Positions 44,340 through 53,693 of a stretch of 64,000 nucleotides of DNA are shown piece by piece. The number at the start of each line of letters is the position of its first letter. The first letter of the stretch is position 1. The stretch covers positions 1 to 64,000 of the forward strand of contig CBDCVJ010000038.1 in NCBI GenBank assembly GCA_965222975.1. Reading direction: 5' to 3'. The translations under genes were made by a program, and so were the position numbers. Origin of the DNA: UBA6168 sp965222975. Its GTDB lineage: Bacteria > Bacteroidota > Bacteroidia > Chitinophagales > Saprospiraceae. The notes beneath the pieces were generated by a model. It had not been told where the DNA came from and did no database searches. It saw only the letters and a list, made by a program, of their open reading frames with translations.

Positions 44340-45080
44340 TTAAATTACTTTAGCCTCCTCATGAAGTAGGCGAACGAGTTCGTCCATATTTTCTGGATCA
44401 ACGAGTTTTACCCCTGTCTTCGCTGGAGGTAATGAATAACTGACAGGTGTAGAGTGGTCTGGAAAATCAACTGGTTCAAGCACTTTGAAAGGTTTGCTCT
44501 TGGCCTTCATGATCCCCATCATGTTTGGGATGCGTTGCTCGGCCATGCCTTTTGCTGCGCTCACTACAAAAGGTGCAGCAACTTGAGACTTTTCGATACC
44601 ACCTTCTATATCCCGTTCGATGGTAGCCGTATTGCCATCTACTTCCAATTTGCTGGCAAAAGATATAAAAGGCAAACCCAAGAACTCAGCAACCATGGCG
44701 CCCACCTCTGAACCATTATAATCTATACTCTCTTTTCCACAGAAAATAATATCGTAGTTTTCATCTTTTGCATGTTCGGCAATTTGCTTGGCAATGAACA
44801 ACGAACTTTTTGGATTGGCATTGACACGTACTGCATCGGTAGCCCCAATCGCTAAACCTTTCCTAATGGTCTGATCGTTACTCGCATCCCCAACGTTGAT
44901 AATAGTAACTGTACCTCCATTTTTTTCCATCAGTTCGACAGCACGTACCAATGCATACCATTCATCATAAGGATTCATTATGTAGGTAACCCCCGCTGAA
45001 TTAAACTCTTTACCATCCTCCGCGAAAGAAATCTTTGCGGTGGTATCAGGTGTTTTACTTACACAAACAAGCAATTTCAT
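44340..45080 (-). CDS. etfB: Electron transfer flavoprotein subunit beta
   Basis: The product has 246 residues from the ATG at 45080 (MKLLVCVSKTPDTTAKISFA), the usual family start; an in-frame ATG nine codons upstream is unlikely. It shows the AMP/FAD-side landmarks NPYDEWYALVRAVELM, AIGATDAVRV, GKESIDYNGSEVGAMVAEFL and GGIEKSQVAAPFVVSAAKGM. It forms the heterodimer with EtfA. A promoter-like TATATTTGCGCCTC lies 81-94 bases upstream on the minus strand. Confidence 0.95.
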   Translation of the reverse strand: MKLLVCVSKTPDTTAKISFAEDGKEFNSAGVTYIMNPYDEWYALVRAVELMEKNGGTVTIINVGDASNDQTIRKGLAIGATDAVRVNANPKSSLFIAKQIAEHAKDENYDIIFCGKESIDYNGSEVGAMVAEFLGLPFISFASKLEVDGNTATIERDIEGGIEKSQVAAPFVVSAAKGMAEQRIPNMMGIMKAKSKPFKVLEPVDFPDHSTPVSYSLPPAKTGVKLVDPENMDELVRLLHEEAKVI

Positions 45081-45160
45081 ATGGATATTTTTAATTATTG
45101 TCGTCAATGAATGGGCATTAAACAGGGAAACTTGCCTATTCCATTGACCATTTTGGAAAT

Positions 45161-45174
45161 GAGGCGCAAATATA
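45161..45174 (-). promoter_or_regulatory. Possible etf promoter -7 region (TATATTTGCGCCTC)
   Basis: On the minus strand TATATTTG fits TAnnTTTG and is followed by CGCCTC, as upstream of the DUF1573 and esterase genes. It lies 81 bases before the etfB ATG, in the divergent 358-base gap between etfB and the next plus-strand gene, which holds nothing else that I recognise. Confidence 0.5.
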
Positions 45175-45438
45175 GAATTATCGAAAAGAACAGGGAAAGG
45201 GATTTAGCGAAAATTCGCTGCATATATTGAATGTCTGAGATGGTTCCTAAAACAACAAAAGTTGCGATGAGAAAGAGGCTTGTAAAACCCTGTTGGAGGA
45301 GGAGTTTATATTGGAAGGGGATTTGAGGTTTCCACTAAAATTGCTTAATCAATTTATCAGAACTTAGATCAAAAATATTAAAACTGATCCATCGTTAAAT
45401 TGCTTTGAACCACTAAACAATCATTTCATTGATATTTC

Positions 45439-46365
45439 ATGAAGAATTTCGCAATCCTATTATTACTGTTTATTACTTCCCACGGCCTATTTGCTCAAAC
45501 AGGAAAAGTAAGTACCGAAGATTTGCCGTTAATGGAAGCCTTGGAAGATACACTCGGACTCCTTTCTTTCCTCATCATCAATGATTCGATTCCTGAAGAC
45601 CGATTCGCTGCCACCAAAAAGATGATCCCGACATTGGTAAAAGCATTGAAAATCAAAAATTCGTTCAGTTATCCTTTCGAACAGATGCGAACGGTATCCA
45701 TCCAATACCCTACCGACAGCACCTTCCGTGTTTTTACTTGGCAACTGTATGTTGATGTTGATGACTACCGTTATTATGGCGCTATCCAAATGAACTCCCC
45801 AGAGTTGAAACTGTACCCCCTAATTGACCGGACGAAAAATGTTGTATCAGAAGAACACGATGTTTTAAGCCCTGAACAATGGTTTGGTGCATTGTACTAT
45901 AATATCCACCAATTTGAAAGCCCCATTGGCCGCAAATATTTACTGTTCGGATTCAATGGACATAGCCTTTTCAATAAGAAAAAATTGATAGATGTGCTGC
46001 ATTTTGAAAATGGCAATGCTAAGTTTGGAGCTCCTGTTTTTATTCAAGAAGAAACTGTAACCAGTCCTCGTACAGTACGCAGCCGAATCGTCAAAGAATA
46101 TTCAGCAGAGAGTTCTATCCGTTTGAATTATGATGAAACATTCGAGCAAATTATGTTTGATCATTTGGTGACCATGGGCGGCAATTACGATCAAGGCCCT
46201 GTCTCAGTCCCAGACGGTACATATGAAGCATACCGATTAGAAAATGGGGAATGGCATTGGGTGGAAAAAGTGTTCCACCAAGTAATGGATGAGGCACCAA
46301 GACCTCAACCCGTTTTGGGAAAAGGTAGGAAGATAGATATTCTAGGGAATGGAAACAGGAGGTGA
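45439..46365 (+). CDS. Exported protein of unknown function
   Basis: The product has 308 residues. The signal peptide (MKNFAILLLLFITSHGLFAQ) is clear. The mature protein has an early helical part (about 25-90) and a beta-rich body with VRTVSIQYP-like strands (MRTVSIQYPTDSTFRVFTWQ), DDYRYYGAIQMNSP, WFGALYYNIHQFE and YLLFGFNGHSLFNKKKL, and a basic C-terminus. The aromatic-rich body with YLLFGF and LNYDETFEQIMFDHLV is seen in other Bacteroidota proteins of unknown function that I cannot name. Probably periplasmic. It has its own terminator. Confidence 0.7.
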   Translation: MKNFAILLLLFITSHGLFAQTGKVSTEDLPLMEALEDTLGLLSFLIINDSIPEDRFAATKKMIPTLVKALKIKNSFSYPFEQMRTVSIQYPTDSTFRVFTWQLYVDVDDYRYYGAIQMNSPELKLYPLIDRTKNVVSEEHDVLSPEQWFGALYYNIHQFESPIGRKYLLFGFNGHSLFNKKKLIDVLHFENGNAKFGAPVFIQEETVTSPRTVRSRIVKEYSAESSIRLNYDETFEQIMFDHLVTMGGNYDQGPVSVPDGTYEAYRLENGEWHWVEKVFHQVMDEAPRPQPVLGKGRKIDILGNGNRR

Positions 46366-46405
46366 AACTTTCAAAAATTGTAATTGCCAGCTCTCAGAAA
46401 ATTTT

Positions 46406-46440
46406 AAGAGGTGTCAGCAAAATAATTGCTGACACCTCTT
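46406..46440 (+). terminator. Rho-independent terminator
   Basis: A 15-bp perfect stem (AAGAGGTGTCAGCAA with its reverse complement) with a 5-base loop is followed by TTTTTTA. It ends the upstream plus-strand gene and faces the convergent gene ending at 46477. Confidence 0.9.
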
Positions 46441-46476
46441 TTTTATAGAATCTTCACATAGAAAACGCTTCTCGGT

Positions 46477-47367
46477 TCAATCCTTATCGCTAACAATCCA
46501 CCCAATTCCTTTTTCAGTGGAAGTTGGCTTCTCATCATAATAATGATATGACAAAGCTTCTCCCCAAGTCTTTGTTGGGGTACTTGCCTTCAAAGTATCA
46601 AAACCATCACCATTGTCCCAATTGCTGATTTGAGCAATGAGGGCTTTTTCGATCCGGTTTCCAGCTTTTTCAAAAGCAACATGCCACTCACTCCATTCAT
46701 TTCCAGAAGGGATGTCAGTTTTAAACACTGCCTTTTTTCTATCTAATTCAGAATAAAGTTCCATTTGAATCAGCAAGACCCCTTCCTTTACTTCGGGATA
46801 AAATTCCATGTGGTAGGCCTTGGCATTTTCAGACAAGCCACCAACAGGTGCAGAGCGGAAATAGATCATTCCATTTTTCAAAGCAGTCATAGCTTCTGAT
46901 ACGAAGTGTTGTGAATCGAATTTCTTGGCTTTGGGTGGTTTGCCGGATAGTGGGTTGATGTGCATAGTTGTTCCCAATGTAGCCCTTCCAATGTTCCAAG
47001 ACATGGATACATTCTTAGCTTTATTTACAGCAGGCTGCTCTTTACCCTTGCTTTTTACAAAAGTAGATAGACCATCGAATTGACTGTATCTACCATTGAA
47101 AAGGATATTTTGCTTTCCATTCCTATAAAAGATAGCAGGAGTGTAAGTCACTTCTGATGGAGCCCCGTCGCTGGCGTCCACCATTTTCAATTGTAGTCCG
47201 TTGTGTTTAGCAATTTTCTTGATCTCAGGTAGTGCATGTCTTTTAAAGTCCTGTGAAATAGACCTTCCATCTTGGATAAAGACGACGAGCTGTTCATTGT
47301 TTTGAGCGTTCAAAGTGAAGTTAAGACCCATAAAGCAGGTCAGCATGATACTGATGAGTACTTTCAT
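46477..47367 (-). CDS. Exported protein of unknown function with a thioredoxin-like N-terminal segment
   Basis: The product has 296 residues. A signal peptide ends near TLNAQ (about 22). The part to about 110 resembles a thioredoxin-like fold: strand LVVFIQDGRS, helix, VKMVDA-like strand LQLKMVDASDGAPSEVTYTP followed by AIFYRNG with a cis-Pro-like TP, but it has no CxxC. A second beta-rich part spans about 120-296 (SMSWNIGRATLG, GMIYFRSAPVGGL, AKAYHMEFYPEVKEG, WSEWHVAFEKAGNRI). I do not recognise a named family. It has no operon partner. Confidence 0.65.
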   Translation of the reverse strand: MKVLISIMLTCFMGLNFTLNAQNNEQLVVFIQDGRSISQDFKRHALPEIKKIAKHNGLQLKMVDASDGAPSEVTYTPAIFYRNGKQNILFNGRYSQFDGLSTFVKSKGKEQPAVNKAKNVSMSWNIGRATLGTTMHINPLSGKPPKAKKFDSQHFVSEAMTALKNGMIYFRSAPVGGLSENAKAYHMEFYPEVKEGVLLIQMELYSELDRKKAVFKTDIPSGNEWSEWHVAFEKAGNRIEKALIAQISNWDNGDGFDTLKASTPTKTWGEALSYHYYDEKPTSTEKGIGWIVSDKD

Positions 47368-47994
47368 TGGTTAAGAATTTTTTTTTGTCGGTTTACAAAT
47401 ACAGAGATATAGGCAATTCGATTTTGGCCATTGGATATATACCTGCCAATGGGAAAATGCGAACGGCCAAATGCCAAAAATTAATTTCAGTAAAAATTGT
47501 TGTCAGGGAAAATTGAGATTAACATCAGCCCAAGAATGGGCATAGGGTGTTTAGGAAGTACTCAAACGACTTAGGATGTCATTTGATTATGCAATTGTTC
47601 ACCCTTGCTGTTAAAATTTCGCTAGGATTGATAAACGGGAAGTTCTTTCGCACGGCGAAGATGGCAAATTTCTCTCCAAACATAAAATATTTTAATATTT
47701 TTTTAAAAAAATAAATTATGAAAAAATCTAAACTGAGAATTAGTATTCATCTTGAAGCACCGATTTTCATAAGTACCTGATAATCAATGATCCTATTAAT
47801 TGAAGAAATTTTGAATTTTTAAAACTTTCCAACAAAATACCGACGTTTATTCTCTAAAAGATCAAATATCTTCTGTTACTGGTAGTCATTATATTGCGCC
47901 CAAGTTGCATAAAACCCTATAGAAAATATTTTCTGAAAAATCACCTGTCAACTGTTAGTTTTGCCCACTTCTATTTATAAAAGAAGGAGGATTA
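47368..47994. other. AT-rich intergenic region, no gene seen
   Basis: I find no gene in these bases. The short frame at 47955-48155 is a chance translation across the palindromes at 48.0-48.2 kb. The region separates two divergent genes and may contain the promoter of the SDR gene. Confidence 0.4.
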
Positions 47995-48185
47995 GAGAAA
48001 TGTTTTTGCTCGCCCCCATTATAGGGTGAAACGGTCTTTAAATAAGATTTACTAAATCTTTCGAGATTTAGCAAATCAGGTAGTTCTACTTTTTGATTTG
48101 CTAAATTTCGAAAACCTGCCCGCCCGGCAGGCGGGTTTAGTAAACCTCTTTTCACCTTTTAGTGGGGATAAGCGAATGTTTTACA
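47995..48185. repeat. Complex imperfect palindrome (about 190 bp) upstream of the SDR gene
   Basis: TTTCGAGATTTAGCAAATCA (48059-48078) and TGATTTGCTAAATTTCGAAA (48094-48113) pair at 19 of 20 positions. The outer parts also pair roughly: AGGGTGAAACGG and GATTTACTAAATC on the left with TTTAGTAAACC and TTTCACCTTTTA on the right. A GC-rich palindrome CCTGCCCGCCCGGCAGGCGGG, frequent in Bacteroidota, sits beside the centre. No protein is encoded. It ends close to the SDR start at 48233. Confidence 0.5.
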
Positions 48186-48232
48186 TTGGGTTTTACTTTC
48201 TCTTGTCCTCTGTATTTAAGCAACTACATCAG

Positions 48233-49021
48233 ATGCATTTTCAAAACAAAACGGTTTGGATCACAGGCGCATCATCCGGAATAGGCGAGGCGCTGGCTTA
48301 TGAACTTTCAAAACAAGGGGCTAACCTGATTCTCTCTTCTCGGAAAAAAGCGGAACTGGAACGAGTAGCAGAAGGCTGCAATGGTCGTGTCACCTTGATC
48401 CAAACACTTGACCTTGCCGACCATTCCTCTGTTTCCGATATTGTTGAAGATGTTTTACAAAAAATAGGTAAAGTGGACATTTTGGTCAACAACGCTGGCA
48501 TTTCCCAAAGGGCACTTGTGAAGGATGCTTTGTTTGAGGTGGATAAAAAAATGATAGACGTAAACCTGCTTGGCACCATCGCCATCAGTAAGGCCATTCT
48601 CCCGCATTTCCTCAAAAACAAAAATGGGCATTATGTGGTCATCAGCAGTTTGATGGGAAAATTTGCGGCACCGCTGCGCTCCAGCTATGCCGCCGCCAAA
48701 CATGGGCTGCACGGTTTTTTTGATGCACTCCGTGCTGAAAATTATAAGGAAAATATAAAAGTCACCATGGTCTGCCCTGGTTATATTCGCACCGACATCA
48801 GCAAAAATGCACTCACGGCAAGCGGGGAAAAACAAGGTACGATGGATGATGCCACTGATAAAGGCATGGCGCCCAATGTGTTGGCAAAAAAGATATTGAA
48901 TGCCGTTCGGCGGGGAAAAGAGGAAGCCGTTTTTGGGGGAACGGAAATATTGGCCGTGTACCTAAAGCGTTTTTTTCCAAAATTGCTGTCGAGGATCGTT
49001 AGGACAGCTAAAGTGACCTAA
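48233..49021 (+). CDS. Short-chain dehydrogenase/reductase (classical SDR)
   Basis: The product has 262 residues from the ATG at 48233 (MHFQNKTVWITGASSGIGEA). Upstream in-frame ATGs lie within the palindromic repeat and are unlikely. The Rossmann signature is TGASSGIG (about 10-17), followed by NNAGISQRA, VISSLMGKFAAPLRSSYAAAKHG with the catalytic Ser, Tyr and Lys (YxxxK), and VTMVCPGYIRTDISKN. It resembles the 3-oxoacyl/dehydrogenase type with a hydrophobic C-terminus (AVYLKRFFPKLLSRIV) that may touch the membrane. The substrate is unknown. Confidence 0.85.
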   Translation: MHFQNKTVWITGASSGIGEALAYELSKQGANLILSSRKKAELERVAEGCNGRVTLIQTLDLADHSSVSDIVEDVLQKIGKVDILVNNAGISQRALVKDALFEVDKKMIDVNLLGTIAISKAILPHFLKNKNGHYVVISSLMGKFAAPLRSSYAAAKHGLHGFFDALRAENYKENIKVTMVCPGYIRTDISKNALTASGEKQGTMDDATDKGMAPNVLAKKILNAVRRGKEEAVFGGTEILAVYLKRFFPKLLSRIVRTAKVT

Positions 49022-49424
49022 TTGTACCTCAAAAAATCTCATCGCACAATCGCCACATCCCCCTTCTTCTCAACGCCCCTCCCCATTCCGTCAACATGCT
49101 TTATTCTTATGTAGGGTTTGCTCTTAAAATGCAAATTCATTGAGCTTGCGAATTAAACAAAATTGGTGATGAAGAGCATCATGGTGATCCATGAATTTGA
49201 TGTGTCTTTGAATTTAGCTTTGTCTGGATTGGATTGCAACCTTGCTTAGCTTGTCCGATTTTGCCTTCGATCCTGCTATTTGACAAACATACAAAAAAAA
49301 CCTTGCATTCAATTAAGCAATTTTGAAATATATTTTACTGATTTTCAAATTGTTATGGCTAAAACAGCACCCCCTAATTAATGTGTTTAGCAGTGCCAAG
49401 TTTCCCTTTTCCTTTTATATAAGA
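49022..49424. other. Intergenic region, no gene seen
   Basis: About 400 bases between the SDR gene and the terminator of the coiled-coil gene. No gene, tRNA or repeat was recognised. A frame at 49323-49703 on the plus strand is a shadow of the coiled-coil gene. Confidence 0.4.
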
Positions 49425-49458
49425 AAATCCCCCCACAGGGCTTCCTGTGGGGGGATTT
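49425..49458 (-). terminator. Rho-independent terminator
   Basis: A perfect 15-bp stem (AAATCCCCCCACAGG with CCTGTGGGGGGATTT) and a 4-base loop lie 35 bases after the coiled-coil gene on the minus strand, followed there by TTCTTATAT. Confidence 0.8.
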
Positions 49459-49493
49459 GTAGCTGCGTTTTTCAAGTCACACATGGAGGATTA

Positions 49494-52400
49494 TCACCTG
49501 TTCGAGCCATTGGCTTTTTTCTTGGCCAGTTCATCTTCCAGTGCTTTGATTTCCGCTTCCAGTTTGATGCGCTTATCGGCCAGTTTGGCTTCTTCCTCTT
49601 TTTGCTTTTGGCGCTCCTGAGCTATTTGATCAGCAACATTTTCTTTCACCTTGGTTATTTGTGCAGTCGCTTGCTGCCGTGCTTCATAGATGGCGTTGGT
49701 TGATTCTTCTTTTACTTTGTTTATTTCTTCAGAAGATTGCTTACGGGCAGTTTCTAAATCGGCGGCATATTGGGCTTTCTTATCTGCCGTTTCTTTGCGG
49801 ATTTTAGCAATCTCTTCTCGAGCATCCTTTCTTTCTGCATCAATTTCTTGCCGGGACTTGGCCTCAGACTCAGCTACTTGTTTAGAATGTTGAAGGATCA
49901 TGGCATTCGCTTGTTCCTGAGCCTGAGAGATTTGATTTTTTGACAACGTCTCTGCTTCAGCAACTTCGGCTGACAATTCACCTAGTCTTTTCTCTTTCTC
50001 TTCTGTGGCAGTGGCTATAGCTTCTTGGGCTTGTTTTTGAGTAGCAGCCACTTCTTTGGCAGCGGTTTCCTTAGCAGTGGCGATTTTTTCAGCTGATCCC
50101 TTACGGGCATTCAATATTTCCAATGCTATAGCTTCTTTCTGCTTGCTTGCTTCCTCCTTTGCCCTTTTTATTTCATTGGCCGAAGTCTCGCGGGCATTGG
50201 CTATTTCCTTAGCGGCATTTTCTCTAGCAGCAGCCACCTCTTCCGCCAATTTTTGGCGCTCTTTCGTCGCATTTTCACGTGCTGTTTTTACGGCTTGAGC
50301 TTCTTCTTGTCTGATATTTGAAATATTTTCAGATGCATTGCGCTTGGCTTCGGCGATTTGATTAGCGGATTCTTGTGCTGCAAGGGCTGCTTTTTCTTTG
50401 GCAGCGGCAATTTCTTTGGCAGCATTTTCACGGGCATCTGCGATTTCCTTGGCGGATCTTTCCTTGGCTGTCATGACCTCACTTGCTGTTGCTTGTTTGG
50501 TCTGCGATTCTTTGGCCCGGGCATCGGCGATGGCTTTGGCTGCTTCTTCTTGTATTTGTTTTATACGCTCTTGGGCTGTAGTCTGGGCACTTGCCACTTC
50601 TGAAGCGTAATCCTTTTTAGCTGTTTCAGAATTACTGACCGCTTCTTGTACTTTTTGAGCAGCTTCTTGTTGGGCTTTAGCGATTTCATCGGCGGCCCTC
50701 TTTTTGGCAGCGGCAACCTCCTCTGCGCTTTGTTGTTTAATGGTTTGCTCTTTAGCCCTTGCTTCTTCAATAGATTTGGCAATTTCAGATTGAATCCGTT
50801 CAATTTCAGCCTTTGCCCTTTCCCTCGCAGCAGCTATTTCTTCTGCTATTTTTTGTTTTTCCTTTTCGGCATTTTCCCTTGCAGTAGCTACCGCATCGGC
50901 TTCTTGTTTGCCAATTTCCATTATTTTATTGGCAGCATTTTCTTTTGCCTGCCGGACGAGTTCTGCAGATTTTGCCCTTTCCGCTTCTGCCGCAGCTCTT
51001 GCAATTGCAACCTCTTTAGCAGCTTCTTCCTTTGTCTTTGCTATTTCTTCCTGAGCTCTTGCCTTTTCTTGTGCTACCTTTTGCTGGGTAACATTGATTT
51101 CCTCTGCTGCTTGTTTTTTAGCGGAGGAAACTTCCAATGCAGCTGCTTCTTTTTCTCGTGCCTTGTTTTCTTCCATCTCCGCTCTTTCAGCTGCATTCTT
51201 TTCCCTCAATAAAGCGATTTCTTCTGCAGCCTTGCGCTTGGCAGAAGCAACTTCTTCTGCAGCTTTTTCTTTTTCAAGGACAGCGTGTTCTCTTATTTTG
51301 GAGATTTCATTAGCCGTTTCCTCTTTTGTCTGAAGGATTTGTTCAGCGGCAGTTTTTTTGGTTGTAATGACTTCTTCAGAGGTTCTATTCTTTTCAGTTT
51401 TAGCCTGACTTCGTGCTTCTTCGATCACTGTCCGACTTTCATCCCGGATCCGCTGTATTTCCGAATTTGAATTTTCACGGGCGCTTGCAATTTCGTCGGC
51501 ATATTGCAATTTGGCCATCTCCATGTTTTCTTTGATCTTTTTTATTTCATCTTCAGCTTTTTTCCTTGCAGCAGCCACTTGCTCTGCCGATTCCATCTTT
51601 GTCTTTTGTATTTCTTCATTGGCTCGTTGGCGTGCCTCTGCTACATTTGTGTGTATAGATTCGACTTCTCCTGAAGCTCTTTTGCGAGCATCGGACACAG
51701 AACTTGCTGCTTCCTTTTGAGCTGCTTCAATTTCTTCTTGCGACCTTTTTCTTGCTTCCAACACCTCTTGTGCAAATTTGGTCTTTTCGGCCTGTCCCCT
51801 TTCCTTCGCAAAATTTATTTCTTCTTGTATTTGGGCTTTGTATTTTTCCAATCTATCATTTTCAGCCTTAATTTCATCCCTCACCCGCTGTTTGGTTATG
51901 CGCAGTTCTTCATAGAGCTGTGCCAGCTCATCATCATTGAGTTCGCTTATATCTGCCACTTTCCTGACACCACCACTACTAGTTTTACCGCCAGTGCCTG
52001 GTTTTACGGCTGAAGAAGTCCTACTCATGGAACCGCTTGAGGAAAGAATGGCTCCTGCCAATGGCTTATCGTTTATCTTTGCTTTATCCAATTTACTGTC
52101 AAAACAAGAAGCCATTCTATTGAAATCGGACTGCCGGCTTTCATTGACCGTAAACTTCAGCATCTGGTTTTTTATATTGTTTTTGATAAAAATGACCTCC
52201 ATCTTATTTTGTGCGAACCATTCTAAAGCCGCCAAGTCAATTTCCAAAGTATTCTGATGCACGGGCGTGCCACCGTCCTTAATCATTTCTCCCATTTCTA
52301 CAAAACGGTAACTACGGCGATTTTTTAAATTATCAATAAAAATTAGCTCGTCATTCTGATTGAACAGCTCACCGCCTTTCGAAAAGACCTTGGCCACCAA

Positions 52401-52595
52401 ACTATTGTTTTCAATCCTAAAATCAATGCTATAAGTATAGGTTCCCCGCACTACAATGGTCTGCGGATTGGATTCAAGAACTTGGGCACCGCCTATGATC
52501 TTATTTTCTTTAATTAAATCTGCACATTGGGAAAAAGAGTGCTGGATCGATAAAAAAGCAGCGAGGAAAAGAAGAATATATTTAAAATGTTTCAT
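49494..52595 (-). CDS. Exported hendecad-repeat coiled-coil protein (1033 residues)
   Basis: The ATG at 52595 gives MKHFKYILLFLAAFLSIQ and a signal peptide ending at SFS/QC; an in-frame ATG at 52769 adds a leader that crosses the pyrB gene and is rejected. The region to about residue 160 is a beta-domain (NPQTIVVRGTYTYSID). A linker with SSSGSMSRTSSAVKPGTGG precedes about 800 residues of uninterrupted helix made of Ala, Glu, Lys and Arg. The repeat length is 11: EIADARENAAK, EIAAAKEKAAL, EIAAARERAKA, EVAAARENAAK, EIANARETSAN. Hendecads form right-handed coiled coils or long single helices, as in LEA-like and stalk proteins. The end is basic (DELAKKKANGSNR). Function unknown; an envelope or periplasmic stalk or scaffold is plausible (inference). 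Confidence 0.75.
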   Translation of the reverse strand: MKHFKYILLFLAAFLSIQHSFSQCADLIKENKIIGGAQVLESNPQTIVVRGTYTYSIDFRIENNSLVAKVFSKGGELFNQNDELIFIDNLKNRRSYRFVEMGEMIKDGGTPVHQNTLEIDLAALEWFAQNKMEVIFIKNNIKNQMLKFTVNESRQSDFNRMASCFDSKLDKAKINDKPLAGAILSSSGSMSRTSSAVKPGTGGKTSSGGVRKVADISELNDDELAQLYEELRITKQRVRDEIKAENDRLEKYKAQIQEEINFAKERGQAEKTKFAQEVLEARKRSQEEIEAAQKEAASSVSDARKRASGEVESIHTNVAEARQRANEEIQKTKMESAEQVAAARKKAEDEIKKIKENMEMAKLQYADEIASARENSNSEIQRIRDESRTVIEEARSQAKTEKNRTSEEVITTKKTAAEQILQTKEETANEISKIREHAVLEKEKAAEEVASAKRKAAEEIALLREKNAAERAEMEENKAREKEAAALEVSSAKKQAAEEINVTQQKVAQEKARAQEEIAKTKEEAAKEVAIARAAAEAERAKSAELVRQAKENAANKIMEIGKQEADAVATARENAEKEKQKIAEEIAAARERAKAEIERIQSEIAKSIEEARAKEQTIKQQSAEEVAAAKKRAADEIAKAQQEAAQKVQEAVSNSETAKKDYASEVASAQTTAQERIKQIQEEAAKAIADARAKESQTKQATASEVMTAKERSAKEIADARENAAKEIAAAKEKAALAAQESANQIAEAKRNASENISNIRQEEAQAVKTARENATKERQKLAEEVAAARENAAKEIANARETSANEIKRAKEEASKQKEAIALEILNARKGSAEKIATAKETAAKEVAATQKQAQEAIATATEEKEKRLGELSAEVAEAETLSKNQISQAQEQANAMILQHSKQVAESEAKSRQEIDAERKDAREEIAKIRKETADKKAQYAADLETARKQSSEEINKVKEESTNAIYEARQQATAQITKVKENVADQIAQERQKQKEEEAKLADKRIKLEAEIKALEDELAKKKANGSNR

Positions 52596-52671
52596 ACCAT
52601 CGAAATTTAAGTCCAAGATAGATGTTTTCCACTTGTTCACAAACAAAAGGTGTGTTTTGGTTGGCGAGTGT

Positions 52672-53601
52672 TCATTTTCTGGCTGCCAATAGGTATAAAA
52701 TGGCCATTCTGATTGCCACACCATTTTCAACCTGTTGCAAAATGATGGAATGTTCTGAATCGGCCACATCGCTTGTCAGTTCTACTCCCCTATTGATAGG
52801 GCCGGGATGCATTATTATTACCTTCTTGCTCAAGCTTTCCAGGAGCTCTTTGTTGATACCAAAATATTGGGAATACTCTCTGAGCGAGGGGAAGTATTTA
52901 ATGTCCTGCCTTTCCAGTTGGATACGTAACACATTTGCCACATCACACCACTCAAGTGTTTGTCGAACATCGTGTGCTACCTCGACGCCCAATTGTGGGA
53001 GGTATTTTGGGATCAAAGTTGGGGGGCCGCAGACCCTAACATTTGCTCCCAATTTTTTCAAGCAAAAAATATTACTGAGCGCCACTCTCGAATGGGTAAT
53101 GTCTCCAAAGATGGCAATGTTCTTTCCGCCAAAATCCCCTAATTGCTCCCTAATGGAAAAAGCATCAAGCAATGCCTGGGTTGGGTGTTCATGAGTACCA
53201 TCTCCAGCATTAATAATATTGGCATCAATATGACGGGATAAAAATTGCGGAGCCCCCGGAGCTGGATGACGCATTACGACCATATCCACTTTCATGGAAA
53301 GTACATTGTTAACTGTGTCAAGCAAGGTTTCTCCTTTTTTAACTGAGGAAGCTGAGGCCGAGAAATTTACGATGTCAGCTGACAAGCGTTTTTCTGCGAG
53401 TTCAAAGGAAATCCGGGTGCGGGTAGAATTTTCAAAAAACATATTGGCGACAGTGATGTCGCGCAGCGAAGGCACTTTTTTAATTGGACGGTTAATAACC
53501 TCTTTGAACTCGTCGGCTGTTTCAAAAATCAAATGGATGTCGGCCTTGGTGAGGTATTTTATCCCCAATAAATGTTTACTGCTGAGTTGTTGTGTTGACA
53601 T
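52672..53601 (-). CDS. pyrB: Aspartate carbamoyltransferase catalytic subunit
   Basis: The product has 309 residues, standard for the catalytic chain. Landmarks are FFENSTRTRISFELAEKRL with the carbamoyl-phosphate site S-T-R-T-R (about 58-62), SSVKKGETLLDTVNNVL with the catalytic Lys, MRHPAPGAPQFL, DGTHEHPTQALLDAFSI and MHPGPINRGVEL. It transfers carbamoyl to aspartate in pyrimidine synthesis. It lies downstream of pyrR on the same strand with a 92-base gap that contains GTGATTA tandem repeats. No regulatory-chain pyrI gene is adjacent. Confidence 0.95.
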   Translation of the reverse strand: MSTQQLSSKHLLGIKYLTKADIHLIFETADEFKEVINRPIKKVPSLRDITVANMFFENSTRTRISFELAEKRLSADIVNFSASASSVKKGETLLDTVNNVLSMKVDMVVMRHPAPGAPQFLSRHIDANIINAGDGTHEHPTQALLDAFSIREQLGDFGGKNIAIFGDITHSRVALSNIFCLKKLGANVRVCGPPTLIPKYLPQLGVEVAHDVRQTLEWCDVANVLRIQLERQDIKYFPSLREYSQYFGINKELLESLSKKVIIMHPGPINRGVELTSDVADSEHSIILQQVENGVAIRMAILYLLAARK

Positions 53602-53693
53602 TTTATTTAGTGATCAGTCGATTAGTGATTAGTGATTAGTTGAGGCAAGCATTCGCAGAAAAAATTTGCTACAGAATCACCAATCATTTGTCA

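Noticed and set aside
47955..48155. 66-codon frame with a PPAGRAGF motif
   Set aside because: The motif is a translation of the common GC-rich Bacteroidota palindrome and not a protein domain.
49690..52257. Many plus-strand frames opposite the coiled-coil gene
   Set aside because: They are antisense shadows produced by its repetitive GCN/GAA/AAA codons; their translations are Ser/Phe/Ala-rich and lack domains.
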